Positions 8,608 to 16,447 of a DNA stretch of 64,000 bases are shown here, piece by piece. Source of the stretch: Gammaproteobacteria bacterium (lineage in GTDB: Bacteria; Pseudomonadota; Gammaproteobacteria; Pseudomonadales; Azotimanducaceae). Every line of letters begins with the position of its first letter. The stretch's first letter is position 1. Position numbers and translations under genes: made by a program. The notes under the pieces are model-generated. The model did no database searches. It was not told where the DNA came from and saw only the letters and a list, made by a program, of their open reading frames with translations. The stretch is taken from NCBI GenBank assembly GCA_009841615.1, contig VXLL01000018.1:124001-188000 (forward strand), read 5' to 3'.

Positions 8608-9396
8608 ATGTCTGACAATAAATTCTTATCCGAACGGGTTGCCTTAGTAACAGGTGGTGGACGCGGCATCGGTCGCGCAGTCTCTAAAGCAATCGCAGCG
8701 GCGGGTGCTACCGTAGCCATCAATTACCGCCGCGACGAAATTGCAGCGCAATCGACGAAGGATGAGATACTAGCTGATGGAGGTACAGCGGAGATTTTTC
8801 ACGCTAGTGTCGATCGAGTCGAAGAGTGTGAAGCGTTAGTACATCAAATATCTTCTGATCTGGGTGCAATCACCATCTTGGTCAACAATGCAGGAATTGC
8901 GAGTCGCGGCTTATCGGTCGCAGAGACTCCGTCTCGAGAAGTTTTTCAATTAATGGGTACGCATGTGATTTCTGCTCACACACTCTGTCGTCTTATAGTG
9001 CCGGAAATGAGAAAGATGGCGAGCGGTGACATCATCATGATGTCATGTGCAACCGCGTTAAATCCCTTAGCCAACGGCGCACCCTATACGATGGCGAAAG
9101 TTGCATTGGAAAATCTGGCCTATTCGCTTGCTAAAGAAGAGCGCGAGCATGGAATTAAAGTCAACGTAGTCGCTCCAGGACTGGTCGACACTGAAATGGG
9201 ACGTCGCCTCATGCGAGCTCGTGCCGGAGTCATCAACATTCGTGAACTTGACGATGTGTCTCCTTATGGGCACGTGTGTCAACCGGAAGAAGTTGCCAAT
9301 TTGGTAATGTTTCTATTGTCCCCGCAGAACACCTACATGACAGGCGAACGACTCGCATATGACGGTGGTGGTACAGTCGATAATGACTGGTACTAA
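8608..9396 (+). CDS. Short-chain dehydrogenase/reductase (SDR), FabG-like
   Basis: This is a 262-residue classical SDR. The Rossmann nucleotide-binding motif TGGGRGIG is at residues 15-22, NNAG at 93-96, and the catalytic Ser146, Tyr160 and Lys164 (YTMAK) are all intact. The C-terminal part has the typical PGLVDTEM turn and a GGG-containing tail. Such enzymes are cytoplasmic NAD(P)H oxidoreductases; the substrate cannot be read from the sequence, and the gene is not in a fatty-acid operon, so it should not be called fabG. It has its own upstream region shared divergently with the APH-family gene, and YedK follows 64 bases later. Confidence 0.9.
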   Translation: MSDNKFLSERVALVTGGGRGIGRAVSKAIAAAGATVAINYRRDEIAAQSTKDEILADGGTAEIFHASVDRVEECEALVHQISSDLGAITILVNNAGIASRGLSVAETPSREVFQLMGTHVISAHTLCRLIVPEMRKMASGDIIMMSCATALNPLANGAPYTMAKVALENLAYSLAKEEREHGIKVNVVAPGLVDTEMGRRLMRARAGVINIRELDDVSPYGHVCQPEEVANLVMFLLSPQNTYMTGERLAYDGGGTVDNDWY

Positions 9397-9460
9397 TTAC
9401 CAAAACACAACGAGTATTCCCTCCCACTAAATGAAGTTGAACATCTCCTGATTGGATCCA

Positions 9461-10162
9461 ATGTGCGGTAGGTTTAACGTTACTTCTGACCCGCTCCAAG
9501 CGGTGTTCATGGAACTTCTAGACCAGAACTATCCCGGTCCAGAAAACTTCAACGTAGCACCGACCTCAAATATTTGGATGATTCTTGGTAAACTGGACAC
9601 AAACACGCCCTACACAACTGTTGAGGCTAGGTGGTGGTTAACACCGAATTGGGCAAAGGAGATTTCGACCAAGTACTCGATGTTTAATGCGCGAGCTGAA
9701 AGTCTGGAAAAGTCTCCTGCGTTTAAAACGCCGTTTCGGCGTAAACGTTGTGTAGTACCTATTTCTGGGTTTTACGAATGGCAACGTACAGAGGATCGAA
9801 AACGACCACATTACATCAAACCCGGAGAGAGTAATGCAATGATGCTTGCTGGTCTGTGGGACGAATGGCGCAACCCAGAAGATGATCAGATTCTTACAAG
9901 CTTCACGATCGTTACCTGCGAAGCCGCGGACCCGATTAGATTTCTTCACCACCGACAACCCGTTATGCTCGGTACGAATGAAGTTGCCATTTGGCTGAAT
10001 CAAGACACAGATGTTGATTTACTTCATTCGCTAGTTCGACCAAGATTACCACACTCTCTCGAAATCGTTCCAGTGTCCAATTACGTGGGCAACTCGAAAA
10101 ACAATGGCGCGAAATGTATCGAACCTGTTGGTAGTAGCCACCAGATTCCACCTCTATCCTAA
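9461..10162 (+). CDS. yedK: SOS response-associated peptidase / abasic-site shield YedK (HMCES family)
   Basis: I place the start at 9461 rather than the in-frame ATG at 9452, because the family needs Cys2 exposed after Met removal and the protein then begins MCGRF, as in all members. Asn77 (NAR), Glu106 (GFYEW) and His163 (HHRQP, where most members have HxRMP) are the other active-site positions. YedK covalently caps abasic sites in single-stranded DNA by a thiazolidine link through Cys2, protecting them from error-prone repair. The length of 233 residues is typical. The gene converges on lpxA, and the two stop codons lie in or beside one small hairpin. Confidence 0.93.
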   Translation: MCGRFNVTSDPLQAVFMELLDQNYPGPENFNVAPTSNIWMILGKLDTNTPYTTVEARWWLTPNWAKEISTKYSMFNARAESLEKSPAFKTPFRRKRCVVPISGFYEWQRTEDRKRPHYIKPGESNAMMLAGLWDEWRNPEDDQILTSFTIVTCEAADPIRFLHHRQPVMLGTNEVAIWLNQDTDVDLLHSLVRPRLPHSLEIVPVSNYVGNSKNNGAKCIEPVGSSHQIPPLS

Positions 10163-10178
10163 GCCAGCTTATTGGCTT
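10161..10178. terminator. Small hairpin between convergent yedK and lpxA
   Basis: AAGCCA and TGGCTT form a perfect six-pair stem with a six-base loop. It contains or touches the stop codons of both converging genes. There is no long T-tract on either side, so it would be a weak bidirectional terminator at best. Confidence 0.35.
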
Positions 10179-10984
10179 GTATTGAACTCCAAAGTCGCAG
10201 TGTCTGGACGAGCGAGGCCGCGTTGTGAAGATTCAATTGCTTCAATCATGAGTTGAATGTAAGGTTTGTCTCCCAATTCATCCTTCACCCGTTGAACAGC
10301 TTCTTCAAGCCTGAGCTCACGTAGGAATAGTGTTCGAAAAGCTTTTCTAACATCGCGAATCTCATCGGCACTGTAGCCGGCTCGCTCCATGCCAACCTTG
10401 TTTACGATTCGCATCGTTGCCGGTACTCCTTCAGCAATCACAAATGGAAGCACGTCTTGGACTACACGTGCAAGACCAGCTACGAGCGCTGTGGTTCCGA
10501 CATGACAAAACTGGTGAATTCCACACAGCCCACCTAAATTTGCACGGTCACCTATCACGACATGACCACCTAGGGTCGCACCGTGGGACATAATCACTTT
10601 GTTTCCTACTTTGCAATTGTGGGCAACATGTGCATGCGCAAGAAGCGCGCAATCGTCGCCAATTTCTGTGGACGATCCCGCTTCGGTGCCACTATGGATG
10701 CTAACAAACTCCCGAATGTTGTTCCGGTCCCCTATCTTGGTGTACGAAACCGTTCCAGGAACGTACTTTTGGTCCTGTGATTGAACCCCAAGTGTGACGA
10801 ACGGAAATATTTCACAGTCCCCACCGATCGATGTGTGTTCTCCAACGACTACGTGTGAATGTAAGTGTGTGCCAGGACCGATGTTGACATTCCCACCCAC
10901 CACACAATAAGGGCCAATGACGCAACCCTCTCCCAAATCTGCGTCTGGACTCACTTTGGCAAACTTATCTATAGAAACGGCCAT
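10169..10984 (-). CDS. lpxA: UDP-N-acetylglucosamine acyltransferase LpxA
   Basis: The first ~190 residues are a left-handed beta helix built of hexapeptide repeats (IGPYCV, IGPGTH, IGDRNN, IGDDCA, VGNKVI and more), followed by a helical C-terminal domain. This is the LpxA layout at near-normal length (271 residues). The catalytic His is His122 in the AHVAHNC segment, and the HQFCHVG and GLARVV segments typical of LpxA follow. The enzyme transfers a hydroxyacyl chain from ACP to UDP-GlcNAc in the first step of lipid A synthesis. It is separated here from the usual lpxD-fabZ-lpxB neighbours, so it may be a relocated sole copy or a second copy. Confidence 0.93.
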   Translation of the reverse strand: MAVSIDKFAKVSPDADLGEGCVIGPYCVVGGNVNIGPGTHLHSHVVVGEHTSIGGDCEIFPFVTLGVQSQDQKYVPGTVSYTKIGDRNNIREFVSIHSGTEAGSSTEIGDDCALLAHAHVAHNCKVGNKVIMSHGATLGGHVVIGDRANLGGLCGIHQFCHVGTTALVAGLARVVQDVLPFVIAEGVPATMRIVNKVGMERAGYSADEIRDVRKAFRTLFLRELRLEEAVQRVKDELGDKPYIQLMIEAIESSQRGLARPDTATLEFNTSQ

Positions 10985-11234
10985 GTCCTGTTAACTTCCT
11001 CCAAGTCCATCAATTATCGCTAATTCGACTCCCCTAAACCGAGTATTTTGTGGTAACCACACAAAATCAACGAATTCTCAAGTCGGAATACAAACGACAC
11101 ATTGTTCGAGGAATTCACTTGTGGCGATTTTTTTTCATTCCGTAAAGAATTGTTTTCTCGTTCGAACTGAGAACAGTCTCCTAAACTCGTACTCTTAAAA
11201 TTTTGTTAGTACATGAAACTGTTTGATTGAACAC

Positions 11235-11999
11235 ATGATTTCCCGCGTTAGGACTTTGTTTGCGCTCGGCCTGTTACTCATAAACATTGAAGTCGTGCAA
11301 GCCGAAGAAACAACACTGACCGCAGAAGAACTGGTCGGAAAAGTACTTGACCAAACTCGGGGATTGACATCGTATTCTGAGCTCACAATGACTGTGAATC
11401 GACCGGAATGGACTCGAAGTTCGTCTTTTACGGTGTGGACGCGCGGCCGTGAAGATGCACTCATCCGGTTTACTGCCCCACCCCGAGATGTGGGCAACGC
11501 AACATTGAAAAAGGGTGATCAAATGTGGACGTTTTCACCCAAGATTAAGCGGACCGTCCGTCTACCAAGGTCGATGATGTCGCAGGGTTGGGCAGGTTCG
11601 GACTTCTCTTATAACGATCTCGCACGCTCGGACACCCTACTCCAACATTATGAATTGACGATCGTTAAAGACCAACTGGAAGACGACCACAAAATCTACA
11701 CTATCGAAGCAGTTCCACTGGAAAACGCACCGGTAGTTTGGGGTAAAGAAGTTCTCAAGCTTAGAGATGACTATGTGCTTTTGGAACACTCTTTCTACGA
11801 CCAGGATCTGAAATTGGTCAAATGGATTGAAACTCAGGATATTGCCACGTTCGATGGACGTTCAATCCCAAAGAAACTTCGAATGAAGAATACGGACGAT
11901 GAAGAGAAGTGGACAGAGGTTGAATATACCCACGCTGAATTCGATGTTGAAATCGACGACAACAAATTTACGTTATTTTCACTCAGAGACTCTAACTGA
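11235..11999 (+). CDS. LolA-like outer-membrane lipoprotein-sorting protein
   Basis: The start is placed at the ATG at 11235; an in-frame TTG at 11223 is also possible. The protein begins with a signal peptide (MISRVRTLFALGLLL, cleavage likely after VQA) and continues as about 230 residues rich in beta strands. It matches the LolA-like/COG2834 family of periplasmic carriers: ALIRFTAPPRDVG, GDQMWTFSP, RLPRSMMSQGW and SDFSYNDL are characteristic. These proteins bind lipid moieties in a half-barrel. It is not the canonical LolA, which is shorter and differs in sequence. It heads an operon with two LolC/E-type permeases, an ATPase and a predicted outer-membrane protein, so it most likely carries the substrate of that transporter across the periplasm. 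Confidence 0.85.
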   Translation: MISRVRTLFALGLLLINIEVVQAEETTLTAEELVGKVLDQTRGLTSYSELTMTVNRPEWTRSSSFTVWTRGREDALIRFTAPPRDVGNATLKKGDQMWTFSPKIKRTVRLPRSMMSQGWAGSDFSYNDLARSDTLLQHYELTIVKDQLEDDHKIYTIEAVPLENAPVVWGKEVLKLRDDYVLLEHSFYDQDLKLVKWIETQDIATFDGRSIPKKLRMKNTDDEEKWTEVEYTHAEFDVEIDDNKFTLFSLRDSN

Positions 12000-12040
12000 C
12001 TCCCTCGAATAAATATTTTTGTGTTTCCGGTTAACGTTCC

Positions 12041-13264
12041 TTGTTTACTTTAACCATCGCTTGGAGAAACTTGTGGCGAAATAAGCGACGCACGATTCTA
12101 ACCTGCATCGCGATAGCTTTTGCGACAGCGCTGATTCAACTGGGAATGTCGTTCCAAGTGGGTAGCTACGGTCCGATGATTGAGGGCGCGACCCGTTTCG
12201 GTAGCGGACATCTACAGATTCAACATCAGGACTACAAGGACGAGCCTAAGTTAGACCGAACAATACCAAACTCCAAAGACATCATTAAGAATTTAGCCAA
12301 CATTCCAAATATAACGGCGGTTGCTCCACGATCAGAAAGCTTTGCATTATTAAACAATGAAGAAAAAAGCTACGGTGCGATGATCATCGGCGTAGATGCA
12401 CTCTCGGAATTTGAAGTCTCTTACCTCCCGGGAAATATTTCCGAAGGCGAGTACTTGCCAACCTCCGATTCAGCCTACACCGGTACGACCCTCACTAAGA
12501 ATCTAGGCTTGAAGTTGGGAGATGAGATCGTGTTGCTTAGTCATGACAATCTAGGTGGTATTGCTGCTTCGGTACCGATTCTGACGGGAATCTTTACGAG
12601 TGGTAACGATCAATTAGACCGCTCTTTAGTTCAGATTCCACTAGAAACATTTAATGACGTTTTTCAGTTAGAAAATGATGTACACCGGATTGTGATCATG
12701 GTCGAAAATCCTTTAGACCTTGACTCCACCAAGAAGGCGATCGAACACACGCTGCCACCTTCAACTAGGGTTTACGACTGGCGTGAACTAATGCCTGAAA
12801 TCAGTCAGAACATTCGACTGGACAAGATTAGTAATGGCATTATTTATGGGACGCTCACAATCATCGTAGTGTTGTCCATCGCTAATACGTTTGTGATGTC
12901 AATTTTCGAACGGACTAGAGAATTTGGAACGCTGCGTGCGTTAGGAATGAAGAACTTTGCACTGTTTCGAATGTTTTCGATCGAGTCGATTATTCTCTGG
13001 CTACTAGGTGTGTCCCTTGGAATAACGGTGACGATCTTGGGCAATGTACCACTAGCGCACTACGGCATAGCACTAAGCTCATTGGGAGTGGACCAATTCG
13101 CGGGTCAGTTCTACTTACCCGATCGCTTGTATCCGCAAATAGACATAAACGTGCTACTAGTCGCACCTCTCGCACTTGGAGTGGGAATCTGTATCACCTC
13201 GATGTTCGCCGCCGCGCGAATGTACCGAATCTCTCTCATACAAGCGTTGCGATTCAAAGAATGA
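12041..13264 (+). CDS. FtsX/LolE-type ABC transporter permease, first subunit
   Basis: This 407-residue inner-membrane protein has the LolC/LolE/MacB layout: an N-terminal transmembrane helix after the WRNLWRNKRRT basic patch, a large periplasmic domain at about residues 50-265, and three C-terminal helices (around 270-295, 310-345 and 365-390). The motif TREFGTLRALGMKN in the cytoplasmic loop is the family's coupling region. The only start available in this frame after an upstream stop is TTG at 12041. It overlaps the next permease by four bases (ATGA), so the two are translationally coupled and probably form a heterodimer. The substrate is likely a lipid or lipoprotein, by analogy with LolCDE. 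Confidence 0.88.
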   Translation: MFTLTIAWRNLWRNKRRTILTCIAIAFATALIQLGMSFQVGSYGPMIEGATRFGSGHLQIQHQDYKDEPKLDRTIPNSKDIIKNLANIPNITAVAPRSESFALLNNEEKSYGAMIIGVDALSEFEVSYLPGNISEGEYLPTSDSAYTGTTLTKNLGLKLGDEIVLLSHDNLGGIAASVPILTGIFTSGNDQLDRSLVQIPLETFNDVFQLENDVHRIVIMVENPLDLDSTKKAIEHTLPPSTRVYDWRELMPEISQNIRLDKISNGIIYGTLTIIVVLSIANTFVMSIFERTREFGTLRALGMKNFALFRMFSIESIILWLLGVSLGITVTILGNVPLAHYGIALSSLGVDQFAGQFYLPDRLYPQIDINVLLVAPLALGVGICITSMFAAARMYRISLIQALRFKE

Positions 13265-14493
13265 AGCAGACTGTGTCGTCTCGGGTTTCTTTGATTTACG
13301 CACTGAGTGTCCGCAACTTGTGGCGACAACGCCGGCGGAATACGATCTTACTAGTGTCAGTCATCTGCGCGATCACAGGTGTGGTTGTGCTTAACAGTCT
13401 GATTCGCGGGATGCAACTACAGATGGTCGACCAAGTGGTTTACAACCTTAATGGTCATATCACGTTGCATGCGGCCGACTATAGATCGGACCGCGCTATC
13501 ACCAGAGGGTTTTTAGAAGACTCTGATGAGTTTGCGCGAAAGCTAGAGTCATTAAATCTTGCAGGATGGGCTACTCGCATCAAGATTCCTGCAGTCGTCA
13601 TGAGTGAACGCGAAACCCGAGGAGTTCAAGTTGTTGGTTTAGATCCAGCTCAGGAAGACATCTCAGTTGTCGCAGATTTGCCCATCGAAGGTTCTTTTCT
13701 TGTAAATTCAGCTGACACTCGCATCGTGCTCGGTCGGGCACTTTTGACGCAACTGCAAACCAAGGTCGGACACCGCATAGTGGTCGTAATGCAAGACATC
13801 AATAGTAAGTCCATAGAGGTTGGTTTTCAAATCGCAGGAATCTACGACAGCGACTCCGAAGGAATGGAAAAACATGTCATCTTCGCCGGTAAAGGTGCTT
13901 TACAAAACTTCCTCGACTCCGAGTCTATAACAGAGCTATCTATTCGCTTCAACACCCGTTTGATTCCCCCTAATGGTCTCGAGTCAATTTCACAGTCTTT
14001 TCCAAATCTTGAGGCGGTGGACTGGAAGAACATTGATCCAATTATCGCTTTTATGTACGAATCTATTAATGCAATGGTCTACGTCTGGCTGGCAATTGTG
14101 TTTACTGCCCTTGTCTTCGGTTTAATGAACACTTTTATCACCGCAGTGTTGGAACGGACCCAAGAAATCGGACTATGCAAATCGATGGGTATGAAATCTA
14201 GCCTTGTGTTATATCAGGTTGTCACAGAGTCTCTCATCATCATGCTCCTAGGTCTAGTCGGTGGCTTAATATTGAGTTGGGGTGTTCTGCAACTCCTCGG
14301 TGATGGGATCGATCTCAGCGCGTTCGCTGCTGGAGTTGAAATGCTAAATTTAGCGCCAAAAATCAGACCTGCGGTCGTATGGCAAGACATAAACATCGTG
14401 ATAGTAGCAACAGTGTCCTTGGCATTAGTTGCTAGCTTGTATCCGGCAATTCGCGCGGTGCGCTTGGATCCCTTGGTGGCACTGAGAGACTAG
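13261..14493 (+). CDS. FtsX/LolC-type ABC transporter permease, second subunit
   Basis: This 410-residue homologue of the preceding permease has the same plan: a WRQRRRN basic patch, a first helix at ~30-50, a periplasmic domain to ~265 and three C-terminal helices. The coupling segment reads RTQEIGLCKSMGMKS. Two different subunits in a row resemble LolC plus LolE rather than the homodimeric MacB. Its stop at 14493 is four bases before the ATPase start at 14498, so permeases and ATPase are made together. Confidence 0.88.
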   Translation: MKQTVSSRVSLIYALSVRNLWRQRRRNTILLVSVICAITGVVVLNSLIRGMQLQMVDQVVYNLNGHITLHAADYRSDRAITRGFLEDSDEFARKLESLNLAGWATRIKIPAVVMSERETRGVQVVGLDPAQEDISVVADLPIEGSFLVNSADTRIVLGRALLTQLQTKVGHRIVVVMQDINSKSIEVGFQIAGIYDSDSEGMEKHVIFAGKGALQNFLDSESITELSIRFNTRLIPPNGLESISQSFPNLEAVDWKNIDPIIAFMYESINAMVYVWLAIVFTALVFGLMNTFITAVLERTQEIGLCKSMGMKSSLVLYQVVTESLIIMLLGLVGGLILSWGVLQLLGDGIDLSAFAAGVEMLNLAPKIRPAVVWQDINIVIVATVSLALVASLYPAIRAVRLDPLVALRD

Positions 14494-14497
14494 AGGA

Positions 14498-15190
14498 ATG
14501 GAAATCGAACTACTCGCACTGTACGACGTTTCTCGTATTTATGGTAAAGAGGCTACGCAAGTGCACGCTCTTACCGACGTTTCACTCAGCATAACCAAGG
14601 GAGAGTTTGTCAGTATTGTCGGTCCCTCAGGGTGCGGTAAGTCAACTCTTCTCAACATCATGGGTGCTTTAGATCAACCAACCAGGGGTGCGGTTCATTT
14701 CGACGGCAATAGTTTGAGTGAAATGAGTAATGGCGAACTCACGGACTTACGATTGCAGCAATTTGGTTTTGTGTTCCAAGCATTCAATCTTCTACCAGTA
14801 CTTACGGCTGCAGAAAATGTCCAATTTATTCTTCAGTTGCTTGGGATCGCGCGCAACGAACGACAATCGCGTACGAGAGAAGTACTTGAAGCGTTAGGAT
14901 TAGCAGATGTGGCGGACCGTCCAGCTACGGAACTATCGGGTGGACAACAACAGCGTGTCGCAATCGCACGAGCATTGGTTGGAGAACCTGCTCTACTGTT
15001 TGCAGACGAACCCAGTGCGAATCTGGACTCGACTGCTACTCGGGAGTTGTGTGAGTTATTACGCCAAATAAATACAGACCGAGTTATAACCGTAGTAACA
15101 GCGACGCACGATCCCCTGGTTATGGGTTACACCAATCGAAGTATCCATTTAGAAGACGGGCGCGTCGTAGAGGACAAGACCAATCCATGA
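14498..15190 (+). CDS. LolD/MacB-type ABC transporter ATP-binding protein
   Basis: This 230-residue ATPase has Walker A GPSGCGKST at residues 42-50, a Q-loop (FVFQAFNLLP), the signature LSGGQ at 146-150, Walker B LLFADEPS at ~167-173 and the switch His in TATHD. It belongs to the LolD/MacB/FtsE group, which works with FtsX-type permeases by mechanotransmission rather than by forming a channel. It is the only ATPase in the operon. Its stop overlaps the start of the following outer-membrane protein gene by four bases. Confidence 0.92.
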   Translation: MEIELLALYDVSRIYGKEATQVHALTDVSLSITKGEFVSIVGPSGCGKSTLLNIMGALDQPTRGAVHFDGNSLSEMSNGELTDLRLQQFGFVFQAFNLLPVLTAAENVQFILQLLGIARNERQSRTREVLEALGLADVADRPATELSGGQQQRVAIARALVGEPALLFADEPSANLDSTATRELCELLRQINTDRVITVVTATHDPLVMGYTNRSIHLEDGRVVEDKTNP

Positions 15191-16395
15191 GAATTCAACT
15201 GACGTGGTTGCTGATATTTCTGGCGTTCTTCCCACTAAGCATCGCAGCCGACAGTAATTTTCGATTGAAAATAAGCACCGAGTTAACGGAAGATACAGCA
15301 AAAACTTCGGAAGACGAAGACGCGGATCCCAGTACGCAAAGATTGCTGAATCTTCGTTATCTGTGGTCTAGTTCAAGCGATAATTGGGCATTAGACTTGC
15401 AACTCGTTTCTGAGCTTAACTACACACTTGATCAAGAACGAAACCCCTGGTTGCACGCTGTGTCACAATTTGAACGTCAAGATCGAGCATTTTGGACTCT
15501 TACGGAAGGATCAAACCACTCTCTGATCGCGTTGGTCGATCGCGCGCAACTGACGTACAAGAATGACTCGTTCCGTGCGTCATTGGGGAGGTTTCCCAAT
15601 TCTTGGGGACGCGGTCTCGTGTTTCATCCTCTCGATGTCTTTAATGCGTTTGCACCGACACTGGTTGACAGAGAATTCAAACGAGGAAACGACTCTTTGC
15701 TCATCGAGTACGCATTCAAATCGGGTTCGGAGTTTCAAGTACTCACTACAGTTCGAAAACGACTCGTTGAGATCCACCGACCCAGTAATACCTTTGCGAT
15801 AAAGTACTCCATACCGATAGGCATGGCAGAATTTGAAACTGTAGGAGCTATTCACTACGGTGATGAAATTTTTGGCATTTCAACCGCGCTACCTGTCGCC
15901 GATTTAGTGTTACGTACTGACGTGGTCCGTACATGCCACGATCAAGCTGATTGCCATATTTCTGGCATCCTGAACATCGACTACACCTTTAGTCTTCTCG
16001 GCAGCCCCATTTACATCTTCGGAGAGTACTTTTACAACGGTATCGGAGTGAAGGACCTGAGTCCTGGTTATAGTGCCTTATCCAAAGCACATACTCGAAG
16101 ACTTGGTCGTGGTGATCTTTTTTCATTGGGTAGGAATCTCCTTGCCATTGGAGCGCATGTCTCCTGGCACCCTTTATGGAATCAAACGATAACCGTACTC
16201 ACTAACACGAGCGACAAGAGTGCTTTGTTGCAGACTTACGTTTCATTTGCTCCAACCGATCATGCGAACGTGAACTTTGGTCTCCGCGTGCCATTCGGGG
16301 ACACCAATGAAGAATTTGGTGAACTTATCGTAGACGATGAATTAGCGGTCGGTGGCGTAGCAGGTGTTTTTGCAGAATTCATCTATTACCGTTAA
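15187..16395 (+). CDS. Predicted outer-membrane beta-barrel protein of the Lol-like operon
   Basis: A signal peptide (MRIQLTWLLIFLAFFPLSIA) precedes about 380 residues of alternating hydrophobic and polar strands rich in Tyr, Phe and Trp, for example RYLWSSSSDNWALDLQL and GSPIYIFGEYFYNG. The pattern is that of an outer-membrane beta barrel, although the last residue is Arg rather than the usual Phe or Trp. I do not recognise a named family. Because its ATG overlaps the stop of the ATPase, it is probably an obligate part of the same system, perhaps the outer-membrane acceptor or exit point of the lipid or lipoprotein moved by the transporter; that role is inference. Confidence 0.75.
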   Translation: MRIQLTWLLIFLAFFPLSIAADSNFRLKISTELTEDTAKTSEDEDADPSTQRLLNLRYLWSSSSDNWALDLQLVSELNYTLDQERNPWLHAVSQFERQDRAFWTLTEGSNHSLIALVDRAQLTYKNDSFRASLGRFPNSWGRGLVFHPLDVFNAFAPTLVDREFKRGNDSLLIEYAFKSGSEFQVLTTVRKRLVEIHRPSNTFAIKYSIPIGMAEFETVGAIHYGDEIFGISTALPVADLVLRTDVVRTCHDQADCHISGILNIDYTFSLLGSPIYIFGEYFYNGIGVKDLSPGYSALSKAHTRRLGRGDLFSLGRNLLAIGAHVSWHPLWNQTITVLTNTSDKSALLQTYVSFAPTDHANVNFGLRVPFGDTNEEFGELIVDDELAVGGVAGVFAEFIYYR

Positions 16396-16447
16396 GCTCT
16401 CTATGACAAAATGCTCACTCTTTCAAGTCAGCTAGGAACATTACTCC

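Noticed and set aside
9638-10003. A 121-codon minus-strand ORF opposite yedK
   Set aside because: It is a frame shadow of a well-conserved gene with no recognisable motif. The same holds for the long antisense ORFs at 16441-16800 (ggt), 45734-46195 (ccmI), 28263-28691 (TonB receptor) and 46620-47120 (aminotransferase).
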